DNA from: SKPS01 sp964469215
Lineage (GTDB): Bacteria > Bacteroidota > Bacteroidia > Bacteroidales > SKPS01
Assembly: GCA_964469215.1 (NCBI GenBank)
Contig: CAYXYB010000005.1
Location: 62,001 to 126,000 of the forward strand
Direction: 5' to 3'
DNA: 64,000 nt
The notes below the pieces were generated by a model. It did no database searches, was not told where the DNA came from, and was given only the letters and a program-made list of their open reading frames with translations. Every line of letters begins with the position of its first letter. Within the stretch, counting starts at the first letter, position 1. The position numbers were made by a program, and so were the translations under genes. Positions 44,576-54,291 of the stretch are shown one piece after another.

Positions 44576-47023
44576 TCAACGAAGATGCACAATGGTTATT
44601 CCATGTCCCCCTCTTTCTATATGTTCATCATCAAATGACTTCACCTCCTTCTGCCCTTCCAGATAGTTTCTTATCACCTGACGCAGGATTCCATCCCCTT
44701 TGCCATGCAGAATTCTCAGGTCTTTGACATTTAAAAGCATAGCATCATCAACAAGTGCTTTCACTGCAGCGAGAGCATCCACTGCACGCATACCTCTCAG
44801 GTCAATTTCGGGGCTGAAGCGTGAGCTTTTTTCGTTAATTTCTTTTAATACGGAATTATATGATACTGAAGATGTTCTTTTTACTGTACCAGGCGAAGAC
44901 CATTCCAGCTGTGTAACATTTACTGTTACTTTCATCATGCCAAAGGTGACAACAGCTTTTTTCCCATCTGAATTCAGGATTTCACCGGGTTGATTATGCC
45001 CTTTCATAATTACCCAGTCACCTGCTTTCACCTTTTCTATTGGTTTATCTGAGTCAGATTTTGTTTTTGCCGTTTCAACTTTTCTTTCTTTAATAATCCT
45101 TACAGCTTCGGGTTTACCCTTCACCTCCAATGGTTTGATTTCGGCATTTGCCACATTGACGAGTTCCTGTTTCAGGTCTGACCTTATCTTTTTAATCTCT
45201 TCCCGGCCTGCCCCTGCCTCACGTATCTCTTTGACAGCTTTCTCGATGAGGCGGTTTGACTGTTCTACTATCATTTTCGCTTCCGCCATTGCTTTCTGCA
45301 GGATCTCCTTTCGGGAAGCATCCAGTTTCTGATAAAGAGTTGTGTACTTTTCAATCATCTCGGCCACAAAAGAATCGGCAACCTTCAGCTCCTGTTGTTT
45401 CTTTTCCAGTGCCTCCTTTTCGGCCTCAAGCTGCTGGATCTGTACATCGAACTCATAATGGGCCTTTCCAACCTTATCACGGGCAATGTTTAGCAGTTCT
45501 TCAGGGATTCCGCTTTTACCGGCAATTTCAAAAGCAAATGAGCTTCCCGGCCTCCCTGTCAGGAGCCTGTAAACAGGCTGCATGGTCTTTGTGTCGAACA
45601 ACATTGCACCGTTCACAATTCCCGGCACATTTCCGGCCATAAGTTTCAGGTTGGAATAATGGGTAGTCACCACTCCAAAAGCACCGGTTTGGGTAACCAT
45701 CTCAAGAGCAGACTCTGCTATGGCTCCTCCTGTGTTGGGCTCTGTACCGCTACCCATCTCATCAATCAGGAAAAGGGTGTTTTTGTTTGCCGATTGCAGC
45801 AACACTCTTATATTTATCAGGTGAGATGAATATGTACTAAGATCGTTTTCAATCGACTGCTCATCGCCGATATCAATAAAAACAGATTTAAAAATCCCGA
45901 ATACCGAGTTTGGGTGTACCGGGATCAGCAACCCGCATTGCAACATATACTGCAGCAGCCCGACAGTTTTGAGGCAAACGGATTTACCTCCGGCGTTGGG
46001 CCCTGAGATCACCAGAATCCTCTGGTCACCTTCGAGATGAATATCGAGAGGCACTACCTGCCTGCCCTGTTCTTTCAGAGAGAGAAATAACAAAGGGTGA
46101 ACAGCACTCCTCCATTTGATAACAGGTTCGGAAACAATTTCAGGCTTCACTCCTCCGGTTTTCATCGCCAACCTGGCTTTTGCCCTGATGAAATCGAGCT
46201 CACCGGCATAGACAAAAGCTCGTCTAAGGTCAGGTATCAGAGGCCTTATCCGGTCTGCAAGCTGAACAAGTATTCTGATTATCTCACGCCTTTCGGCAAG
46301 CTCCAATTCACGAACTTCATTAAGCAATTCAAGCACCTCGGCAGGTTCAATATAGAGTGTCTGCCCTGTAGCTGATTCATCGTGAACATACCCCTTCAAC
46401 TGCCTTTTGCGTGCTGACGGAACAGGGATTACATACCTGCCGTTCTTGACAGTATATTCTGTTTCACCAGATACTATCCCATCCTTCACCGCCTCTTTCA
46501 GTATCTTTCTCAATACCCTCTCTATCCGCCCCCGGGCAGTTCTGATATCCTTCCGGATCGCTGCCAGCTCAGGTGAAGCCGAATCACGGACACATCCCTG
46601 TTCATCGAGAAGGTCTCCTGTAGTATCTACCAGCTCTCTTTCAACAAATACAGGTTCAGACATTCTGCATAAACAGGGGAACCGGTCGTTCCGGGAGAAG
46701 AAATCCAGATATCTTGCCATCCCATCAAGAGCCTCGTGAAAACCGGGTAACTCCTCAGGTTCAAACCATGAGCCGGGAACCTTTATGCTTTCAAGCAACA
46801 GGGAATAATCCTCCACCACAGGATCGGGATAGCCGTAAACTTCGGTGATAAGTTTCAGATACTCTGCAACAAGCTCTGTTCGTAAAATTATTTCCGAATA
46901 TTCCGAAGTGAATCCAATACCGGATGCTGCTTCACGGGAAATGGCATTCCTGCACTCCTCCATTACCATCTCCCTGATGGTATCAAACCCGATCTTCGAC
47001 TCAAAATTATCAGGATAAATCAC
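44576..47023 (-). CDS. mutS2: Endonuclease MutS2
   Basis: MutS2 acts on recombination intermediates and collided ribosomes rather than on mismatches. The 815-residue protein has a lever/clamp region (residues 1-310), the ABC-type ATPase with Walker A LVISGPNAGGKSVCLKTVG, signature DLSTYSSHLINI and Walker B LFLIDEMGSGTEPNTGG, a long coiled coil (QQLEAEKEALEKKQQELK), a KOW-like segment (VKAGDWVIMKGHN) and a C-terminal Smr nuclease domain (EIDLRGMRAVDALAAV, LRILHGKGDGILRQVI). The mismatch-recognition domain of MutS is absent, as expected. Confidence 0.97.
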   Translation of the reverse strand: MIYPDNFESKIGFDTIREMVMEECRNAISREAASGIGFTSEYSEIILRTELVAEYLKLITEVYGYPDPVVEDYSLLLESIKVPGSWFEPEELPGFHEALDGMARYLDFFSRNDRFPCLCRMSEPVFVERELVDTTGDLLDEQGCVRDSASPELAAIRKDIRTARGRIERVLRKILKEAVKDGIVSGETEYTVKNGRYVIPVPSARKRQLKGYVHDESATGQTLYIEPAEVLELLNEVRELELAERREIIRILVQLADRIRPLIPDLRRAFVYAGELDFIRAKARLAMKTGGVKPEIVSEPVIKWRSAVHPLLFLSLKEQGRQVVPLDIHLEGDQRILVISGPNAGGKSVCLKTVGLLQYMLQCGLLIPVHPNSVFGIFKSVFIDIGDEQSIENDLSTYSSHLINIRVLLQSANKNTLFLIDEMGSGTEPNTGGAIAESALEMVTQTGAFGVVTTHYSNLKLMAGNVPGIVNGAMLFDTKTMQPVYRLLTGRPGSSFAFEIAGKSGIPEELLNIARDKVGKAHYEFDVQIQQLEAEKEALEKKQQELKVADSFVAEMIEKYTTLYQKLDASRKEILQKAMAEAKMIVEQSNRLIEKAVKEIREAGAGREEIKKIRSDLKQELVNVANAEIKPLEVKGKPEAVRIIKERKVETAKTKSDSDKPIEKVKAGDWVIMKGHNQPGEILNSDGKKAVVTFGMMKVTVNVTQLEWSSPGTVKRTSSVSYNSVLKEINEKSSRFSPEIDLRGMRAVDALAAVKALVDDAMLLNVKDLRILHGKGDGILRQVIRNYLEGQKEVKSFDDEHIERGGHGITIVHLR

Positions 47024-47400
47024 TCTCAGAAAAATTATAAACCTTAAATTCAGATAATTTGTTTTGACCCGACATATTATGAATCCTTGTCAATACTTGA
47101 TAATTCCAGGTTTGAGTCCACTCTGAAAAGTGAGTGTGATTATTCGTTGATTATTTCGTAAATAAAAAACTTAATCGCATAGATTTTCGCAGAGGCCGCT
47201 AAGAGTTCACCTTTAAGGCTAATCAATTTGCTGTCAAAAGGGCAAAACTGTTTTTCTTTGTTTTCTCTGCGTAACCTTTGCGCATTCTGCGGTTAAAGTA
47301 GTATTCTAAGTGGATTCATGTTTGCAAAGGTATAAAAAGCGTAAACAACCTAGATGTCAATCCTGAGGTAATGCTATTGGAGTGTGAAAGAAAACAGGTA
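47024..47400. other. Intergenic region with a degenerate Bacteroidota-type repeat
   Basis: No gene is seen in these 377 bases. It contains inverted copies CGCAGAG (47188-47194) and CTCTGCG (47265-47271) within a stretch of CGC/TTTGCG-rich short repeats (CTCTGCGTAACCTTTGCGCA). This has the look of dispersed intergenic repeats found in Bacteroidota. It lies between two minus-strand genes. Confidence 0.5.
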
Positions 47401-48414
47401 TTAACGTAAAGGGAATGATTTGTTGAACTCCTTTGATTTCAGGAGTATATCAACATACTGAGCGCGTTTGTAAGCAAAGGGATCCTTCACCTTTTCGCGT
47501 GCCATCTTACCCTGGAACTGTGAAATGTACTCAAATCCTTTTCTGTCCATCCACTTTTCGATCCCTTCGAGCATGACTTTAATATGGTCTGTTCCGTTTT
47601 TCATCACTGCACTTACAACCTGCACTGAAGAGGCACCGGCAAGCAGCATTTTCAGAACGTCATCAGCCGTAAACACACCGGTATTTACACAGATATCGGC
47701 ATTAATGTTACCATAAAGAAGCCCTGCGAAGCGCAGCGATAGTCGGTTGTCTGATTCATGCGTAAGGTTGTAGGGGAAGTTCATTTTCAAATTCTCCAGG
47801 TCGATATCGGGCTGGAAAAACCTGTTGAAGAGTACAAAAGCATCAACATCTTCATTATCCATCTTTTCGATGACATTAAGCGGGTTTGAATAGAATGGGC
47901 TGAGTTTTACAGCTACAGGGATGTTCAAAACCCTTTTTACCGAGTTAAGGATATCAAGCTGCTGCTCTTCGATAAGGGCAGCGTCACGATCGAACTCTTC
48001 AGGGACAGAATAGAAATTGAGTTCAATGCCATCCACACCAGTTTCCTGAATCAGGGATGCATATTCGATCCAGGTATCCTTATGTATTGCATTGAGGCTT
48101 GCAAATACAGGTATGCCGACACTCTCTTTAAGCCTTTTCAGGTTTACCAGATACTCTTTGGGGCCAGCATGTTCCACTACCGGAAAGAGCCTTGTCATCT
48201 CGGCATGCAGGTCGTTATTGGCCTCAAGCTCATTTCGGAGCTGTATCTTTTCGAAGAGCACCTGCTCCTCAAACAGCGATTTATAAACCAGTGCCGCAGC
48301 ACCGGCATCTTCGAGCTTTTTGGCAAACTTATGGTCTGTAACCATGTTGCTTGCCCCGATAATAATGGGATTCTTAATCTCCAAACCCATGTAGGTTGTG
48401 CGTAGTTTTGCCAT
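47401..48414 (-). CDS. Dihydroorotate dehydrogenase-like protein
   Basis: The start at the ATG at 48414 (337 residues) gives MAKLRTTYMGLEIKNPIIIG, the normal family beginning. It is an FMN-binding TIM barrel of the DHOD superfamily: SNMVTDHKFAKKLEDAGAAALVYKSLFEEQ, DGIELNFYSVPEEFDR, IPVAVKLSPFYSNPL, NTGVFTADDVLKMLLAGASSVQVVSAV. It lacks the usual PyrD substrate signature, so a different oxidoreduction is likely. It is divergent from nifJ. Confidence 0.9.
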   Translation of the reverse strand: MAKLRTTYMGLEIKNPIIIGASNMVTDHKFAKKLEDAGAAALVYKSLFEEQVLFEKIQLRNELEANNDLHAEMTRLFPVVEHAGPKEYLVNLKRLKESVGIPVFASLNAIHKDTWIEYASLIQETGVDGIELNFYSVPEEFDRDAALIEEQQLDILNSVKRVLNIPVAVKLSPFYSNPLNVIEKMDNEDVDAFVLFNRFFQPDIDLENLKMNFPYNLTHESDNRLSLRFAGLLYGNINADICVNTGVFTADDVLKMLLAGASSVQVVSAVMKNGTDHIKVMLEGIEKWMDRKGFEYISQFQGKMAREKVKDPFAYKRAQYVDILLKSKEFNKSFPLR

Positions 48415-48805
48415 CTCTTCGTCTTTTGTTTTGTTTAAATAAATGTTAAACAACAAAACACTGCAGTTGTTCAAAAAAAATCATCTGACCTGAGCAATTA
48501 AAATTGATTGTTTTTCAGAATAATATTTTATTCTGAATGTTGTATTTTTCCCATAAAATTCTATTCAATCATAATGTGCTGATCTCCATACCTCACCCCA
48601 TACAGATCGGGGTAGTTAATTTTGTTGGTTGTAAAATTTACCCTGAACCCAGATTTTCTATTTTATATTCTTTCTAAATAACCGTCTCACAGATCAGTTT
48701 TAATGTGATGAACTGAAGTGAATGGTGGAAATTCCGTACTTTCGTTGCGGATTTCGATTGGAAACCCGATATATTTAATATTCAGTTATTTAAAACAAAT
48801 AAGCT
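48415..48805. other. Intergenic regulatory region between DHOD-like gene and nifJ
   Basis: No gene is seen in these 391 bases. It holds a 10-base perfect inverted repeat (48514-48537) and, at 48737-48744, TACTTTCG, which differs from the TAnnTTTG -7 consensus at one base. It probably contains the divergent promoters for the dihydroorotate-dehydrogenase-like gene and nifJ. No riboswitch structure was recognised. Confidence 0.5.
48514..48537. repeat. Perfect 10-base inverted repeat in the divergent promoter region
   Basis: TTCAGAATAA (48514-48523), loop TATT, TTATTCTGAA (48528-48537). It is in the divergent region between the DHOD-like gene and nifJ and could be an operator for a dimeric regulator. 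It has no T tract in the direction of either gene. Confidence 0.65.
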
Positions 48806-51800
48806 ATGACAAATAAAAAGAAGTTTATCACCTGTGATGGTAATCATGCTGCAAGCCATGTTGCATATATGTTCAGTGAGAATGCTGCCATATACCCTAT
48901 CACCCCATCTTCAAACATGGCGGAGAATATAGATGAGTGGGCCTCTGTTGGGCTTAAGAATATATTTGGAGAGACTGTACAGGTCACCGAGATGCAGTCG
49001 GAGGCTGGGGCAGCAGGTGCTGTTCACGGAGCGTTGCAGGCAGGTTCATTAACAACCACCTATACTGCCTCTCAGGGTCTATTGCTGATGATACCCAACA
49101 TGTACAAGATCTCCGGGGAACTTTTACCCGGAGTATTTCATGTTTCAGCGCGTAGTGTAGCAGCTCAGGCTCTATCGATTTTCGGGGATCACAGCGATGT
49201 GATGAGCACCCGCAACACCGGTTTTGCAATGCTGGCAACAGGAAGTGTACAGGAGATTATGGATATTGCAGGTGTTGCTCATCTTGCCGCAATCAAATCA
49301 AGGGTACCTTTCCTTCACTTCTTCGACGGGTTCAGGACGTCACACGAGATACAAAAGGTGGAGTATTTCGAGAATGAAGACCTTGCACCATTACTGGACA
49401 TGAAGGCTCTGCAGGCTTTTCGCGACAGGGCACTAAACCCGGAGCATCCCGTAACCAGGGGCACTGCCCAGAATCCCGACATATACTTCCAGAGCCGTGA
49501 AGCTGCAAACAGGTTTTACGATGCAGTTCCCGATATCGTTGAGGACTACATGCAGAAAATCAGCAAGATGTGTAGCAGAGAGTACCACCCGTTTGTTTAT
49601 TACGGAGCTCCGGATGCTGAGAACATCATAATAGCAATGGGTTCTGTCACTGAAACCATCAGGGAAGTTGTTGATCACCTTAACAAGAAAGGTGAAAAGA
49701 CCGGGCTTGTTATTGTTCATCTTTACAGGCCATTTTCACCCAAATATTTCCTCAATGTGATTCCTGAAACTGTAAAAAGGATTGCAGTTCTGGATCGCAC
49801 CAAAGAGCCCGGTGCCAATGGTGAACCCCTTTATCTCGATGTGAAGGAATTATATTATGGTAAAGCTGGAGCACCACTTATAGTAGGCGGCCGTTATGGC
49901 CTCAGTTCAAAAGATACCACTCCTGCGATGGTAATCTCTGTATTTGATAACCTTAAACTTGCCGAACCGAAGAATCAGTTTACCGTTGGCATTGTTGATG
50001 ATGTTACCTTCAGGTCTTTGCCATTAAATGCCGAGGTAAGCGTTTTACCTGAAGGTACGTACAGTGCAAAATTCTATGGGATTGGAGCGGATGGAACCGT
50101 TGGAGCAAATAAAAACTCCATCATGATAATCGGAGAAAACACTGACAAATACTGTCAGGCATATTTTGCATACGATTCAAAAAAGTCGGGCGGTGTCACA
50201 ACTTCAAATCTTCGTTTCGGCGATAAACCGATAAGGGCTCCATATCTTGTTAAAATGGCAGACTTTGTTGCATGCCATGTTCCGGCTTACCTTAACAAGT
50301 ATGATATGCTTGCCGGCCTTAAAGAGAATGGCACTTTTCTTCTGAACAGCATCTGGGATATTGAAGAGACAAAGAGGAGGCTTCCCAACCACATGAAACG
50401 CTACCTGGCAGAAAAAAAGATCAATTTTTACATTATCAACGCTACTGAGATTGCTGATGAGATAGGTCTTGGAGGACGTACAAATACCATCATGCAGTCA
50501 GCTTTCTTCAGGATTGCCAATGTGATACCTTATGATCTCGCGGTTAGTCAGATGAAGAAGTTCATCACCAAATCATTCGGGTTAAAGGGTGAGGATATTG
50601 TTAAAATGAACAACATGGCCGTTGACCGTGGTGGACAACCCACAAAAGTAGAAATACCGGCAGAATGGGTTTCAATTGCTGTGGATAAAGCTGCAACAGA
50701 TGATCCTCTGCCGGAATTTGTTCAGAAAGTAGTCAATCCGATAAATGCCATGAAGGGCGACGACCTGCCGGTAAGTGTGTTTCTCGATCGTGAAGACGGC
50801 ACATTCCCGGCTGGCACCACGAGGTTCGAAAAGCGTGGTATTGCGGTATATGTCCCTGAATGGATCCCTGAAAACTGCATACAGTGCAACCAGTGTGCTT
50901 ATGTTTGTCCACATGCTGCCATACGCCCGTTTCTTCTTAACGAAACCGACAAGGCAAATGCACCTGAAGGTACTGTTACATTGCCAATTAAAGGAGCTGC
51001 TTATGAAGGCCTTGAATACAGGATCCAGTTAAGCCCGCTTGATTGTACAGGATGCGGTAACTGTGCAGATATATGTTCTTCTCCAAGCAAAGCTCTTGAA
51101 ATGAAACTTTTAGGATCACAGGAAGCAGAAATCGCCCGCTTTGAATATATGCATGAGAAGGTTGGTTACAAAACCCCTGTTGATAAGTTCAAGAGTGTGA
51201 AAAACAGTCAGTTTGCACAACCGTTGTTTGAGTTCTCAGGGGCATGCGCAGGTTGTGGTGAAACTCCTTATATCAAGCTTATCACACAGCTATATGGCGA
51301 CAGGATGATGGTTGCCAATGCAACAGGCTGCTCTTCCATCTATGGTGGGTCAGCCCCTTCAACACCTTATAGCAAAAACGAAAAAGGGTACGGGCCTGCA
51401 TGGGCAAACTCCCTGTTCGAAGATAACGCTGAATACGGCCTTGGGATGGTCCTGGGAGTAAGTAAAATGCGAGACAGGATCAAAGACCGGATGCTCAAAC
51501 TGATGAACGAAAACGTAGCTCCCGAAACCAAAGTGGCAATTAATGAATGGATTGTAACAATGAATGACGGTGAAGCCTCCGCAGAAGTTTCTGAAAAAGT
51601 TATTGGACATCTGGAAGGTGAAAACCATCCCCTGGTAAAAGAGCTGTTAAACCTGAAACAGTATTTTGTAAAGAAATCAGTATGGGTCTTCGGTGGTGAT
51701 GGCTGGGCATACGATATCGGATACGGCGGCCTCGACCATGTGATTGCTACCGGCGCCGATATTAACCTGCTGGTATTGGATACCGAAGTGTATTCCAACA

Positions 51801-52342
51801 CGGGCGGTCAATCGTCCAAGGCAACCCCGGTAGGTGCTGTTGCCAAATTTGCTGCCAGCGGTAAGAAAATCCGCAAGAAAGACCTCGGAGCCATGGCAAT
51901 GACTTACGGTTACGTTTATGTTGCTCAGGTGGCAATGGGAGCAAACCACAACCAATATCTCAAAGCCATTAAAGAAGCTGAAGCGTTCAAAGGCCCATCC
52001 CTGATAATTGCCTATTCTCCCTGTATTAACCACGGTCTGCGTAACGGAATGGGGAAATCACAGGAACAGGAAGAAAAAGCCGTGGAAGCCGGATACTGGC
52101 ACCTCTTCAGGTATAACCCGGAACTGGAAAAAGAAGGTAAAAATCCATTCCAGCTCGATTCAAAACCACCCAAGTGGGAACTTTTCCAGAACTTCCTGCA
52201 ATCGGAGGTTAGATATATGTCCCTTCAGAAATCATTCCCCGAAACAGCAGCAGAACTGTTTGCTGCCGCCGAAGAAAATGCCAAATGGCGATATGCAAGC
52301 TATGAAAGGCATGCCGCAATGGAATTCAAAAAGATACTGTAA
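48806..52342 (+). CDS. nifJ: Pyruvate:ferredoxin (flavodoxin) oxidoreductase
   Basis: This single-chain PFOR oxidises pyruvate and CoA to acetyl-CoA and CO2 and reduces ferredoxin or flavodoxin, a key anaerobic enzyme. The 1178 residues hold all domains: the N-terminal pyruvate domain (IYPITPSSNMAENIDEWAS; TASQGLLLMIPNMYKISGEL), domain II, CoA domain, a 2[4Fe-4S] ferredoxin domain (CIQCNQCAYVCPHAA near 691 and CTGCGNCADICSS near 748) and the TPP domain with the fourth-cluster Cys (CAGCGETPYIKL) and GDGWAYDIGYGGLDHV followed by DTEVYSNTGGQ. It is transcribed alone, with a shared intergenic region with the DHOD-like gene. Confidence 0.97.
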   Translation: MTNKKKFITCDGNHAASHVAYMFSENAAIYPITPSSNMAENIDEWASVGLKNIFGETVQVTEMQSEAGAAGAVHGALQAGSLTTTYTASQGLLLMIPNMYKISGELLPGVFHVSARSVAAQALSIFGDHSDVMSTRNTGFAMLATGSVQEIMDIAGVAHLAAIKSRVPFLHFFDGFRTSHEIQKVEYFENEDLAPLLDMKALQAFRDRALNPEHPVTRGTAQNPDIYFQSREAANRFYDAVPDIVEDYMQKISKMCSREYHPFVYYGAPDAENIIIAMGSVTETIREVVDHLNKKGEKTGLVIVHLYRPFSPKYFLNVIPETVKRIAVLDRTKEPGANGEPLYLDVKELYYGKAGAPLIVGGRYGLSSKDTTPAMVISVFDNLKLAEPKNQFTVGIVDDVTFRSLPLNAEVSVLPEGTYSAKFYGIGADGTVGANKNSIMIIGENTDKYCQAYFAYDSKKSGGVTTSNLRFGDKPIRAPYLVKMADFVACHVPAYLNKYDMLAGLKENGTFLLNSIWDIEETKRRLPNHMKRYLAEKKINFYIINATEIADEIGLGGRTNTIMQSAFFRIANVIPYDLAVSQMKKFITKSFGLKGEDIVKMNNMAVDRGGQPTKVEIPAEWVSIAVDKAATDDPLPEFVQKVVNPINAMKGDDLPVSVFLDREDGTFPAGTTRFEKRGIAVYVPEWIPENCIQCNQCAYVCPHAAIRPFLLNETDKANAPEGTVTLPIKGAAYEGLEYRIQLSPLDCTGCGNCADICSSPSKALEMKLLGSQEAEIARFEYMHEKVGYKTPVDKFKSVKNSQFAQPLFEFSGACAGCGETPYIKLITQLYGDRMMVANATGCSSIYGGSAPSTPYSKNEKGYGPAWANSLFEDNAEYGLGMVLGVSKMRDRIKDRMLKLMNENVAPETKVAINEWIVTMNDGEASAEVSEKVIGHLEGENHPLVKELLNLKQYFVKKSVWVFGGDGWAYDIGYGGLDHVIATGADINLLVLDTEVYSNTGGQSSKATPVGAVAKFAASGKKIRKKDLGAMAMTYGYVYVAQVAMGANHNQYLKAIKEAEAFKGPSLIIAYSPCINHGLRNGMGKSQEQEEKAVEAGYWHLFRYNPELEKEGKNPFQLDSKPPKWELFQNFLQSEVRYMSLQKSFPETAAELFAAAEENAKWRYASYERHAAMEFKKIL

Positions 52343-52377
52343 GGTCATCGCGCAAAAACAGTAATGATTTATTTCTT

Positions 52378-52470
52378 GCCATGCCACCAAGACGCTAAGG
52401 ATTAAGCGTTTAAGCTTAACGCCCTGGCTTGGCTAATTATATTCCCACTAAGTCTCCAAACTGCCGAGGT
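52378..52470. repeat. Degenerate intergenic repeat after nifJ
   Basis: The stretch begins TGCCACCAAGACGCTAAGG and contains the imperfect palindrome GCGTTTAAGCTTAACGC. It has the same CACCAAG/CTAAG/CTTAG vocabulary as the repeats at 47170-47300 and 54175-54225. It probably belongs to one dispersed repeat family of this lineage. Confidence 0.45.
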
Positions 52471-52622
52471 TTATTTGCATGCCAGGCAGTAGTGTCTATA
52501 TTACACCTCAAAACGCTTTTTTTTTTGAGTGGTTTTATTCAATACTTTTTCCTATGTATATAATTTTTTATTTACATTTGTCAGTTTTTATAATAATTAT
52601 TTACACCTTAAATTATTGCACT

Positions 52623-53927
52623 ATGAAAAAACCTATTAATCTGATCGTTATCCTTTTGTTTGCAAGTGGATTGTTTGTTCAGGCTCAATCGCCAACCACC
52701 GTTCTGCCCAAAAACATCGATAAAAGTATCAAAGAAGTGTGTCTATTAACGGGTCAACCCGATAAAGCAGATTGTCTTATCAGAATATTAACTGACCTAA
52801 GTATTGAAGCAAAAAAGCCGCCTACCCTCAATCTTGCGTCCATCACAGCCCATATGGATGAGGTGATAAATAAAGATTGGGTAGGTTCAGCATGGGAAAA
52901 TAGAACACGATTCATTTATATCTTCGATAACAACCAGCAAGTAACTGATCAATACGGATTTACATGGAATGGTCAATGAAATAACAATGTTCATGGTGTG
53001 TATACTTATAATGCCCAGAAACTACCGGTTAATGTATATGTTAAATCCTGGAATTCAGCTACAAGCTCATGGGAGGACTATTATCAGATCCTATACACTT
53101 ACAACACTAATAACAACCCTACACAAATACTTATGAAAGTCTTTATCGGAACCTGGGTGGATGGCATAAAAGTGACTTATACCTATAACGCCCAGAATAA
53201 AGTTACTCAAACAGTTACAATGCGAATGAATCAATCAACATTACAATTGGAAAACGATAGTCGTTCAACTTACACTTATGATACTAACGGATATGTAATT
53301 AGAGAATTAATTGAATCATGGGAGAACAATTCATGGGTCAATTCTGAAAGAATAAACTTCACAAACAACTCAAGCGGTTACATAACACAAGAAATCACTG
53401 AGTTCTGGAGCGAAAACAATGTTTGGGAGAATGATTGGAAGGTAACATATATATACGATGCAAAGTGGAAAAAAATCTTCGCAAGGGAATATATATGGAA
53501 TGAAACTGTTTGGGATAATTATTGGTACATTACATATACTTACGATTCACAGGATCGTATCTCTGAGACTTTGTTTAAATCTTGGGAGAGTAATGCCTGG
53601 AAAAACTTTGAGATTGAAAACTGGACATACGGTTTACCAATTGGAGTTAGTGATTTCACAGAATCGCCGGTTACAGTTAAACTCTACCCAAATCCTGCCG
53701 CCGGCAATGCCACTCTCAGCTTTGAACTTAAAGATGCCACAGACGTTAATATCAGGATAACCGATGCATCAGGCCGTATTGTTGCTGAACTGAAAGAGCC
53801 TAACCTTCCGGCAGGCATCCACAATCTTGCTATACCCACATCCGGCCTTGCTCCCGGATACTATATGCTGTCGCTTGGGAACAACTCCGGGATTATAGCA
53901 AAAGAGAAAATGTTGATAAACAAATAA
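52623..53927 (+). pseudogene. T9SS-secreted repeat protein interrupted by an in-frame TGA
   Basis: A single frame runs from the ATG at 52623 to the stop ending at 53927 (434 codons) except for TGA at 52977-52979 (codon 119). Before it are a signal peptide (MKKPINLIVILLFASGLFVQAQ) and an N-terminal region; after it are about seven repeats of roughly 28-31 residues that begin YTYN or YTYD and hold two Trp (for example ESWENNSWVNSE). The C-terminus is a T9SS type A sorting domain (LYPNPAAGNATLSFELKD ... PGYYMLSLGN). Repeat alignment suggests Trp (TGG) at the TGA. It is thus a one-base nonsense mutation or a sequencing error. An intact protein would be secreted to the cell surface. Confidence 0.8.
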
Positions 53928-54291
53928 ATCCGAAGGGATTTTTACCTGATATTCTTATTTATTCCTTCTGCAGATTGATCCTTTGATTAGTAGATTTATC
54001 TGAGTTAATAATGCTGCCCTTAAGTTTATGGCTTCAAAAAGTTCCCCTGCGTTAAGGAAGATTGGTTATGGATTCCGGATTGGATATATATGCTCAAAAT
54101 ATCAACGGATTAAGAAAGCATAACTCACAAATTTGTGCTGGCAAAGAAGTAAGCAAATCCATTATGATTTTAACCACTAAGCTATTGAGAACACTGCGAT
54201 ATAATTACATATCAATAACTTAGTGCTACTGAGTGAATCAAGAACTGAGTGGCCAAAAACATTTTGAATCCGGTTTTATGGGATAATAACT
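53928..54291. other. Intergenic region with inverted-repeat element
   Basis: No gene is seen in these 364 bases. It contains an inverted repeat of 13-base arms with one mismatch: CACTAAGCTATTG (54175-54187) and CAATAACTTAGTG (54213-54225), spaced by 25 bases. It resembles the CACTAAG-type repeats found between genes in Bacteroidota. It lies between convergent genes, so it could also help terminate transcription. Confidence 0.55.

Noticed and set aside
52977..52979. Selenocysteine or altered genetic code at the in-frame TGA
   Set aside because: No SECIS-like hairpin follows directly, the residue expected from the repeats is Trp, and other genes in the window use TGA as their stop.
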